Assembly: GCA_964430695.1 (NCBI GenBank)
Contig: CAYSFO010000058.1
Span: 1 to 6,244, forward strand
Length of the DNA stretch: 6,244 bases
DNA from: MGBC108787 sp964430695
GTDB taxonomy: Bacteria; Bacillota_I; Bacilli_A; RF39; UBA660
Direction of reading: 5' to 3'
Shown here: piece by piece, positions 1 to 5,298 of the stretch
How the letters are laid out: every line of letters starts with the position of its first letter
How positions within the stretch are numbered: position 1 is the first letter of the stretch
The notes under the pieces: generated by a model
What the model was told of the DNA's origin: nothing
Databases searched by the model: none
Seen by the model: the letters and a program-made list of their open reading frames with translations, nothing else
Made by a program: the position numbers and the translations under genes

Positions 1-393
1 TTAATTTTTATTCAATATATTTTTTATTTTCTCTAATATTTTCATAAATATATTTTTCTTCTTTTCAACTACCACCATATTTGTTTCTTCATTATTTATA
101 GGTATCTTTTTTGCTTTTTTAAATAGTTTACTTGCATCATAATGTTCTAATAATTGCTTTTCAATTACTTCTTCATTTTCCTTTAAAATTTTAAGTTGTT
201 TTTTTATTCCTACTATTTCATCATGATTAATTTGAAATAAATTCTTTAATTCTAATAATTCTGAAGAATTAGCATCAATATTATCTTCTTTTAGTTTTTC
301 AAGTTTGTTACAAAGTTTTTTATATTCTCTTGCTTTTAAATCTAGCTCCATTGTTAATCCAATTAGCTTTGTTTGGTTTAAATTTATTCTCAT
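1..393 (-). CDS. small coiled-coil protein, translationally coupled to the DGR target
   Basis: I do not recognise this 130-residue protein. It is highly charged (rich in Lys and Glu) and almost entirely predicted helical: leucine/isoleucine heptad-like spacing from about residue 15 to 85 suggests a coiled coil, and the last 20 residues form a basic amphipathic helix. There is no signal peptide or clear membrane segment. The start ATG (393-391) overlaps the TGA stop of the upstream target gene as ATGA, and a GGAGG at 407-403 lies inside the end of that gene, so translation is very probably coupled. It ends in TAA at the window edge (3-1). The tight overlap suggests it works with, or folds onto, the C-terminal part of the DGR target; that is inference from position only. 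It contains no CGG codon and needs no frame correction. Confidence 0.8.
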   Translation of the reverse strand: MRINLNQTKLIGLTMELDLKAREYKKLCNKLEKLKEDNIDANSSELLELKNLFQINHDEIVGIKKQLKILKENEEVIEKQLLEHYDASKLFKKAKKIPINNEETNMVVVEKKKNIFMKILEKIKNILNKN

Positions 394-1487
394 TTTTCAT
401 TACCTCCATTCTCTTTTTGTTGTTCTTTTCTTTCATAAAGAATATGCTGTTCATTTGTCATTGCATCTTGAAATTTGTATTCAGGAGGCACTGTTAATTT
501 GGAGGTTGCTTTTTTAAATTGCTCTACTTGCCTTTTTAATCTGTTATATCCCATACCAACATTTATTTGTTGTAATGGTGCTTTTGGATTTTGCTTATTG
601 TATTCTTCAATAAAAGCTTTAAGTCCTCTTAAAAATGATTTAAATATCATCTCTCTTTCTTGCTCTTCTTTGCTATTTTTATCAACATTGTATCGCCCTG
701 CTGAATCTTCATGATTTCTATACCTTTGGTTTAGTTCAAAATCATTTATAACTCCATATCCATTTTTCTTATTTACATACATTGTTCCCTTAGAAACTAT
801 TTCTCCTTTTGAATTCCTAACTACTAAATTTTGAACATCTGATTCTATAACACTTGCTTTTGCAATATCTTTTCCATAAAAACTACTTGTTATAGTTCCA
901 CAACAACTACAAAATAACCCCATTATACTATTGTGCGGATCATTCTTGCTAAGCCATTCATAAGTAAATTGTTTTTCATATAACTCTTCTATCATCTGTT
1001 TTCCGTCAGATAATTCTTGTTCCGTTTGGTTTTTAATTCTTTCAATACTTTCTAAAATTGTTTCTTCTTTTAGTGGCTTTTTTAATATATGTTCTTCTAT
1101 ACCTTTAGATTTTGCAACTTGCCTTAAAGCAGTTGCTTTATTAAATATTTCTTGAGATAATCCCTTTCCACTAAACAATTCAGCAATATCGCTATTCTCG
1201 TTTGTTACTCCAACATATTTATTACTTGCATAAAATTTCTTTAATGCATTTTCCCAAGGAATTGTTACTGGTTTTCCATTTTCATCTAATGAAGTTCTAT
1301 ATGATTTTGCTTTTTCAAAATTTGTCATTACTTTTATAAACATACCAGGATTATTAGCCTCTAAAGATGTCAGCATATCTAAATTCTCAAGTTTTTTCTT
1401 AGTACCTTGCACAGATATAAATTTTAGAAATTCTTGATCTGCTTCAGCATTAATTGGCATTGAATCAAATAATCCATGATATTTACC
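390..1487 (-). other. C-terminal segment of the target
   Basis: Codons 576-940, then TGA (392-390). It opens GKYHGLFDSMPINAEADQ after the C at 1488 is skipped. A helical region rich in Lys/Glu (about 590-750) is followed by MGLFCSCCGTITSSFYGKD (about 765-785) with a CxCC cysteine cluster, then a strand-rich stretch (VVRNSKGEIVSKGTMYVN) and helices. The strand pattern is faintly like an acyltransferase-type alpha/beta fold, but I cannot support a named family. An ATG at 1460 could in principle start a separate protein, but nothing like an RBS precedes it and the frame is open and sensible upstream to the CGG. Confidence 0.6.
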
Positions 1488-3214
1488 GTAATTTCATATC
1501 TTCTGTCTTTAGTAATTGTGAAACTAGTGAAGAAGCCTTTTGTGCTAAAATTACTTCTGTCTCTTTTCCATTTTTATCTAATACTTTTTCTGTGCTAAAG
1601 CATCCTAAAGCATTTGCAAACTTAAAAAAGTCTAATCTTTCTTCTTCTGGAAAGTCTAGCAATGTTTCATTAATCTTTGACATTTCACTCTTAAAAAACT
1701 TAAAATTAGTATCTTCTAATAGAGAATTAAGACAATTATTTCTTACCAATTCACTTCCGATATATATATGGAATACTAAATTTATTTTTATTTAACATTT
1801 CAGACAACCTATATATATCTTCCAATTTTTCAGATTGTAATAAAATATTATAATCAAAACCTATAAGTGATTTTGTAAGTTTTCCTAATTCAACAATCTC
1901 AGCACATTTTTCTTGTTCTTTCGGTAACTGCTTATCAAATACAAGTTCACCAGATTTTAATCTATATGCATATTTAAAATTTAATCCATCAAACGCTCTT
2001 TTTCCAATACTTTTTACACCAGAATGAATTGTTATTTTATTTATTGCTACACATCCATTAAATGCATCATCTGGTATTTCTGTTTCGCTTTCTGGTATTT
2101 CAAATTCTACAATTGGCTCTCTTGCTAAATTAAATGCTTCATTTAGGAAATTACACTCTCCCGTGAAATTTCCACCTCTAGCAGCTGTAAATTTGGGATT
2201 TCCATTTGTTGTTATATTTCGTACATCTATACCGTTAAAAAATCCTCTAATAGTACTATTTTGCCACATAGTACTGTTTTTATCATCTTCATTTGGATAA
2301 AATGGAATATTTGCAATAATAGCTTCTTCTGCACGCAAATCAAAATACTTTGCTTTTCCATTTCCGTTTGGATTTATATTTTTAGGCATTTCGTCCCAAT
2401 TTCTTATAACAAAAGATATTGGTTCTACATTAGCCCATCTTATAGTTCCTGATTCGAGTGAAAGTGTTCCGTCAGAATAGATTATATCCTTACTATAAGG
2501 ATTTGAAATAACTCTTGCATATTTCTTTCCTTTATATTCAAATTGTGGACTATATTTACCTGCAAAATTTTTATAATCTTCTTTTTGTCCATTACCAGTA
2601 TACAGTAACCCTGTTGCCGTTAATTCTTTATTTAAATTTCCTCTGTTATATAGTAACTCTAAAGTAGTAAATAATTCTTCGTTTACTTTTGTTCCTATAT
2701 ATTCTCCAATATTTAAAGTATGATATATAACTTTTCCAGTCTCATCTCTTACTTCTCTTATATCAAATTCAAAGTCTGTACTATCAGTCTGATTTTTTCC
2801 TCCATTTAAAAATCCTAACGCACTTCGTGCGGAGATGTTCGATGGAAGATTATAATGCAAAGACGGGCACAGGCCGACACGTCTATTACTAGTCTATCGA
2901 TTACAACAGTCGCCGTCGCCAAATACAGAGTTTACATTGTATCTATTATAGGCAGAGCGAAGCCACACAGGACTTGTCTTTTTGCCAGTTCGTGTAGAAT
3001 AACCGTCATATGTAAAAGCATAATTCATTTTTGCATAATCGGTAGAAGATGTACGTCTATCAGCATAACTAAGTTTTCCGTTAAATTGTTCTTCATAACT
3101 ATCTAAATAAATTAAATCTTCAGTATCAAACGCCTTGCTTCCTTTTTCTTGGTCCTCATCCGTATTATGTATTTTAGTAGGAATAATTTGACTTCTTAAA
3201 TCTATACCTTTCAT
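390..3214 (-). CDS. DGR target protein, long multidomain, read through one TAG and two +1 shifts at CGG
   Basis: This is the protein diversified by the neighbouring retroelement. The ATG at 3214-3212 has AAAGGAG five bases upstream. Read continuously it has about 940 codons in three pieces: 3214-1760, 1758-1489 and 1487-390. The joins skip one C of a CGG codon at 1759 and at 1488; otherwise the frame ends at once (CGG AAG TGA and CGG TAA). An in-frame TAG is codon 107, inside the variable repeat. Domains: lectin-like variable domain (about 1-125, mutable residues 96-112), beta-rich region with a module around WQNSTIRGFFNG (about 318-330), BspA-type leucine-rich segment (about 370-415), and helical plus alpha/beta C-terminal part (from about 460). 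No signal peptide, so a cytoplasmic or non-classically exported protein. The unity of the pieces is inferred from the same frame across TAG, the natural reading at both joins, no internal RBS at the piece starts, and absence of intergenic gaps. Alternative: a decayed pseudogene. Confidence 0.72.
1486..1488 (-). other. CGG +1 frameshift site in target (second)
   Basis: The coding strand reads ATG AAA TTA CGG TAA: a stop directly follows CGG. Skipping the C gives TTA GGT AAA TAT CAT and enters the long C-terminal frame (EDMKLGKYHGLFDSM), which is open back to this point. Confidence 0.65.
1489..1758 (-). other. target middle segment between the two CGG shift sites
   Basis: Ninety codons (486-575) in the second frame, acidic and helical (for example LLDFPEEERLDFFKF). 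It begins with GSELVRNN after the C at 1759 is skipped and ends with KTEDMKL before the CGG at 1488. It has no ATG or ribosome binding site at its beginning, so it makes sense only as the continuation of the upstream segment. Confidence 0.6.
1757..1759 (-). other. CGG +1 frameshift site in target (first)
   Basis: The coding strand reads ATA TAT CGG AAG TGA: the frame stops two codons after CGG. Skipping the C gives TAT GGA AGT GAA TTG and leads into the open frame that continues to 1489 (IPYIYGSELVRNN). No Shine-Dalgarno sequence or start codon for a new gene lies here. Confidence 0.6.
1760..2893 (-). other. target segment after the TAG: end of lectin fold, beta-rich and leucine-rich regions
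   Basis: Codons 108-485 of the target, in the same frame as the segment before the TAG. The first residues (TSNRRVGLCPSLHYN) look like the closing strand of a DGR lectin domain, comparable to the xGVxPALxxNL endings of this class. The rest shows FEYKGKKYARVI, WANVEPISFVI, WQNSTIRGFFNG and NFLNEAFN, which resemble the repeating region of large gut-Firmicute surface or effector-like proteins, then IPDDAFNGC and IGKRAFDG, a BspA-type leucine-rich repeat pair. The only start candidate nearby is a TTG at 2860, without an RBS and inside the VR flank, so an independent gene start is unlikely. Confidence 0.65.
2819..2831 (-). other. short inverted repeat 3' of the VR, candidate DGR homing hairpin
   Basis: CGCAC-TTC-GTGCG is a perfect five-base-pair inverted repeat with a three-base loop (GAA on the coding strand), 32 bp beyond the VR 3' end and unusually GC-rich for this window. 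In Bordetella phage BPP-1 and other DGRs a GC-rich hairpin/cruciform with a GNRA-like loop just after the VR promotes retrohoming. The position and loop fit, although the stem is shorter. It lies in the coding sequence (residues SARSAL). Confidence 0.55.
2864..2972 (-). repeat. DGR variable repeat (VR)
   Basis: The sequence aligns without gaps to the TR at 4516-4624 (offset 1652) over 109 bp with nine mismatches, at plus positions 2880, 2881, 2898, 2899, 2904, 2907, 2922, 2923 and 2928. On the coding strand every mismatch replaces a TR adenine (to C, T or G); none of the 76 non-adenine positions differs. The invariant GC-rich 3' end (coding strand GTCGGCCTGTGCCCG, 2878-2864) is the likely initiation-of-mutagenic-homing end. 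Identity stops sharply at 2973 on the other side. The repeat lies at codons 81-117 of the target, not at its C-terminus. Confidence 0.97.
2894..2896 (-). other. in-frame TAG inside the VR, also present in the TR
   Basis: Codon 107 of the target reads TAG in both the VR and the TR (4548-4546). The surrounding codons (AAT CGA TAG ACT AGT AAT AGA) align with the lectin fold as a single residue position, so one stop replaces one amino acid rather than an indel. The codon 112 change (AAT to CGT) lies after the TAG and is still diversified. The middle A is a TR adenine and so mutable to TTG, TCG or TGG. It may be a DGR-controlled truncation, a sense TAG, or an inactivating mutation fixed in the template. 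Confidence 0.75.
2894..3214 (-). other. N-terminal lectin-like segment of the target, up to the TAG
   Basis: Residues 1-106 of the target, and the whole product if TAG terminates. A polar N-terminus leads into YADRRTSSTDYA and then PVWLRSAYN (residues 82-90), a typical DGR C-type-lectin/formylglycine-enzyme-like entry into the variable strand region. Relative to TR the diversified residues here are Ser96 (TR Tyr), Phe98 (TR Asn), Cys103 and Cys104 (TR Tyr) and Arg106 (TR Lys). Stopping at 106 would cut the fold before its last strand, which is encoded just after the TAG (VGLCPSLHYN). Confidence 0.8.
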
Positions 3215-3219
3215 ATTGA

Positions 3220-3226
3220 CTCCTTT
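3220..3226 (-). promoter_or_regulatory. ribosome binding site of the target gene
   Basis: AAAGGAG on the coding strand, five bases before the ATG at 3214. It fixes the start of the target and shows that the variable-domain segment is its true N-terminus. Confidence 0.85.
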
Positions 3227-3245
3227 AAATAGATTTTTCTTCCAT

Positions 3246-3254
3246 TTTATACCA
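3246..3254 (-). promoter_or_regulatory. possible extended -10 promoter for the target gene
   Basis: TGGTATAAA on the coding strand (TGn plus TATAAA) in the 65 bp gap between the RT stop and the target start. It would give a leader of roughly 25 bases. No convincing -35 is visible and A/T-rich sequence makes chance matches likely, so the target may instead be co-transcribed with the RT. Confidence 0.35.
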
Positions 3255-3279
3255 TAAAAAAATAAAAATAAATACTTTT

Positions 3280-4299
3280 TTACAATTTATTTGTAATTTT
3301 TAACTTTCTATATAAACTTTTTGCATTAGAACGCTTTATGTGTGCCTCAAAAGCATTCAATCTCTTATTAATATAATCATTATCTACTAAATTCTTCTGT
3401 TTTAATTTTGATAACAGTTTCATTTGTTTTTTTAGTTTCATTTTTGCTTGGCTTCTTAAAAGTCTTAAAACTTTCCCGTTTTCAGTAAGAATGTGCCTAA
3501 ATCCTAAAAAATCTATTCCTTGTTTTAAACTATTTATTTGAGTTTTATTATTAAGCTCAAGTTTTAAATTGTTATATGCACATTTCTCTATTTCTTCTTT
3601 GCAGTATTTTAAATAAGTTTTATCATTATGTATTAAAATCATATCATCCATATATCTAACATAGTATTTAATTCTTAATTTTTCTTTTATTAATCTATCT
3701 ATTTCATCAAGATAATAAAGTCCAAACCATTGACTCGTTTGATTTCCAAGTGGTAACCCTACTCCAGTTTCTTTATTTTTGCTATCAATTACAAGCTTTA
3801 AAATCCATAATTCATCTTCATCAAAATCTTCTTTTTTCAGTTTATTAAATAATATTGTATGATTTATATTCTGAAAATACTTTTTTATATCACATTTTAG
3901 AAAATATCCTTCATTTCCATATTTTCTATAATAGGCATGCAAGAACTTTTCTAATCTTTTTATTCCAAAATCTGTTCCTTTTTCTTTTCTACAAGCTACA
4001 TTATCATATATTAATCTTTTTTCAAGCTTTGGCTCAATAATATTATTACATACAGCCATTACAAAAACTCTATCCTTGTATGGAAGTGCTTCTATTAATC
4101 TTTCTTTTGGCTCATATATTTTAAACTGTTTATAACTTTCTATATTATATTTTTTATTTATTATTTGATTCGACATATTTACTAAATTTTTACCTAAGTT
4201 AACTTCAAAATTTATTGTTTCTCTTTTGTGTTGTTTAGAACATCTACACTTTTTATGCGCTTCTAATAGTTTTTCAAAACTAAACGATTCTTCTAACAT
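3280..4299 (-). CDS. DGR reverse transcriptase
   Basis: This 339-residue reverse transcriptase copies the TR RNA into adenine-mutated cDNA that replaces the VR. Motifs in order: FLKCDIKKYF with the first catalytic Asp (137), GLPLGNQTSQ (181-190), which is the DGR-type motif 4 in place of the QG of most RTs, YMDD (216-219) with the catalytic Asp pair, and DFLGF (263-267). There is no maturase or endonuclease domain, as expected for a DGR; the C-terminus is a basic helical thumb (about 275-339). I chose the ATG at 4299 because GGAGG at 4308-4304 lies four bases upstream; a TTG at 4323 is open in frame but overlaps that RBS and an RNA stem. The order Avd, TR, RT, target places it directly after its template. 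It has no in-frame CGG and no frame break. It ends in TAA (3282-3280). Confidence 0.96.
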   Translation of the reverse strand: MLEESFSFEKLLEAHKKCRCSKQHKRETINFEVNLGKNLVNMSNQIINKKYNIESYKQFKIYEPKERLIEALPYKDRVFVMAVCNNIIEPKLEKRLIYDNVACRKEKGTDFGIKRLEKFLHAYYRKYGNEGYFLKCDIKKYFQNINHTILFNKLKKEDFDEDELWILKLVIDSKNKETGVGLPLGNQTSQWFGLYYLDEIDRLIKEKLRIKYYVRYMDDMILIHNDKTYLKYCKEEIEKCAYNNLKLELNNKTQINSLKQGIDFLGFRHILTENGKVLRLLRSQAKMKLKKQMKLLSKLKQKNLVDNDYINKRLNAFEAHIKRSNAKSLYRKLKITNKL

Positions 4300-4303
4300 A
4301 CTT

Positions 4304-4308
4304 CCTCC
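4304..4308 (-). promoter_or_regulatory. ribosome binding site of the RT gene
   Basis: GGAGG on the coding strand, four bases before the ATG at 4299. It decides this start over the in-frame TTG at 4323, which would place the RBS inside the gene. Confidence 0.8.
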
Positions 4309-4322
4309 ATTTTTAAATAGCA

Positions 4323-4467
4323 AACTACCCTCCTATTTCTAGGTAAACTTCCAAAGCTTTAGCGTTGGTTGTTAGGGTAGTTATTTTCTTTTGACTCTTT
4401 AAAAAGAAATCAAAAAAGAGTAAGATTCCTTTGCCTTAAGCACTCAATTATCCCACTTGGGATAATT
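4323..4467 (-). ncRNA. structured TR-RT spacer of the DGR RNA
   Basis: No gene fits between the TR and the RT, but inverted repeats do. A nine-base-pair stem pairs 4323-4331 with 4374-4382 and encloses two smaller hairpins (4332-4335 with 4340-4343; 4351-4354 with 4365-4368, extended by 4356-4357 with 4362-4363), giving a three-way junction. Next are a seven-base-pair stem (4394-4400 with 4415-4421) and a nine-base-pair hairpin with a four-base loop (4446-4454 with 4459-4467). In BPP-1 the RNA downstream of TR is needed by the RT-Avd complex to prime and template cDNA synthesis; this segment is in the matching place. The junction ends 14 bases before the RT ribosome binding site, so it could also affect RT translation. 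There is no U-tract terminator. Confidence 0.55.
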
Positions 4468-4515
4468 ACTTCTGGCTTTTTTAAAGGATATTTATTCCTT
4501 CATTTAAAGGCAAAT

Positions 4516-4624
4516 CGGGCACAGGCCGACATTTCTATTACTAGTCTATTTATTATAATAGTCGCCGTCGCCATTTACATAGTTTACATTGTATCTATTA
4601 TAGGCAGAGCGAAGCCACACAGGA
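4516..4624 (-). repeat. DGR template repeat (TR)
   Basis: This is the unmutated donor for the VR at 2864-2972, with 100 of 109 positions identical. The coding strand has 33 adenines, concentrated in AAT, TAT, AAA and AGA codons as is usual for TRs, which maximise reachable amino acids. Nine of these adenines are replaced in the VR. In the target frame it reads VWLRSAYNRYNVNYVNGDGDYYNK, then TAG, then TSNRNVGLCP. It lies between avd and the RT gene and is not itself in an expressed frame (no start or RBS). Confidence 0.97.
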
Positions 4625-4659
4625 AGACTAAAGACAACCACAGGCTCACCAGCAGAATA
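4625..4659 (-). other. remnant of target coding sequence flanking the TR
   Basis: Immediately 5' of the TR on the coding strand, the target frame stays open and reads DYSAGEPVVVFSLPVW. This resembles the target's GYSTRTGKKTSPVW at the same place, although DNA identity stops at the TR border. It looks like a leftover of the ancestral target copy from which the TR arose. An in-frame TAA lies just upstream. Confidence 0.5.
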
Positions 4660-4676
4660 ATCTTACCTTAATGAAA

Positions 4677-4686
4677 GCGTTTCCGC
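4677..4686 (-). other. small GAAA-loop hairpin between avd and TR
   Basis: The coding strand reads GCG-GAAA-CGC, a three-base-pair stem with a GNRA tetraloop, in the short gap after avd. It is too short to be certain, but it lies in the avd-TR spacer that forms the 5' part of the DGR RNA. Confidence 0.25.
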
Positions 4687-4699
4687 ATAACATCCTTAA

Positions 4700-5260
4700 T
4701 TATTTTCTATCAGCATCACTTTTTCTCCAAGCAACTAATAAATTAATACAATCTGAAATCTGTAATGATATTTGCTGATACTGTTTTTTCAATATGCATT
4801 CATTTTCTAATGCTAAAAAAGATACATATCCTAGTAATTTTAGCTTTAAAAATGCAACACGTTGACATTCTCGTCTTTTTTCTTTGTTCTTTATGCTGTC
4901 CATTTTTATTGAATTTGCTTCTAATAAATTTTCTATACAGTCTAAACAATAATTTTGCATTCTATTAACAAAAACTGCCCTAAATCTTTTTGGTGATTTC
5001 TCTGTTATTGTTATCACATAAGCTGTTAGTTTTTTCGTTTTAGTTATTACTATAAGTTCACTCGAATCATAAGGTATTTTTGTATCATTATCAATGTCTG
5101 GATGATCTTCTACTACTTTATCATTATAATTATTTTTTTGTGCTTCTGCTACAGCTCTTGCTACCTCCATTTTATCATCATAAGATTCTTTATTGTTTTT
5201 TACATTTGGAACCTCATTTGGAATCCTTAGTCCATTTTTTCTACTAATATTTTCACTCAT
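4700..5260 (-). CDS. avd: DGR accessory variability determinant (Avd-like, four-helix bundle)
   Basis: This 186-residue protein is encoded directly upstream of the TR, the usual place of avd. Avd proteins form barrel-shaped pentamers of four-helix bundles that bind the RT and the template RNA and are required for homing. Residues from about 67 on fit four helices (about 67-86, 89-116, 125-152, 156-182). Typical features are TEKSPKRFRAVFVNRMQNYCLD, a basic start of helix two, the LKLLGY stretch in helix three, and a final helix with LLVAWRKSD. Residues 1-65 are a polar, probably disordered extension that many Avd proteins lack. ATG 5260 has AGGAG at 5271-5267, six bases upstream. It ends in TAA. 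It contains no CGG codon and needs no frame correction. Confidence 0.9.
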   Translation of the reverse strand: MSENISRKNGLRIPNEVPNVKNNKESYDDKMEVARAVAEAQKNNYNDKVVEDHPDIDNDTKIPYDSSELIVITKTKKLTAYVITITEKSPKRFRAVFVNRMQNYCLDCIENLLEANSIKMDSIKNKEKRRECQRVAFLKLKLLGYVSFLALENECILKKQYQQISLQISDCINLLVAWRKSDADRK

Positions 5261-5266
5261 TTGTAA

Positions 5267-5271
5267 CTCCT
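5267..5271 (-). promoter_or_regulatory. ribosome binding site of avd
   Basis: AGGAG on the coding strand, six bases before the ATG at 5260, in the 38 bp gap after the phosphotransferase stop. The short gap with no clear promoter suggests avd may be co-transcribed with the gene before it. Confidence 0.8.
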
Positions 5272-5298
5272 ATTATTTCTACATATATTTTACTTTAT

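Noticed and set aside
390..1460. Independent gene starting at ATG 1460
   Set aside because: The frame is open and protein-like upstream to the CGG at 1488, and nothing resembling an RBS precedes the ATG.
1760..1769. (AT)5 dinucleotide tract as a phase-variation switch in the target
   Set aside because: One added AT unit would also restore the frame here, but the tract is short and the adjacent CGG explains this break in the same way as the other three, which have no repeat.
1483..2860. Two separate genes starting at TTG 2860 and TTG 1749
   Set aside because: Neither start has a ribosome binding site; one sits at the VR border and the other inside a continuous protein. They are better read as pieces of the target.
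3280..3296. Hairpin TTACAA/TTGTAA at the RT stop as a terminator
   Set aside because: The stem is only six base pairs with a single G/C pair in an A/T-rich tract, and it overlaps the end of the RT gene; it is too weak to call.
3280..4299. Group II intron maturase or retron reverse transcriptase
   Set aside because: There is no maturase or endonuclease domain and no retron msr/msd. Motif 4 with SQ, the adjacent Avd and the TR/VR pair identify a DGR.
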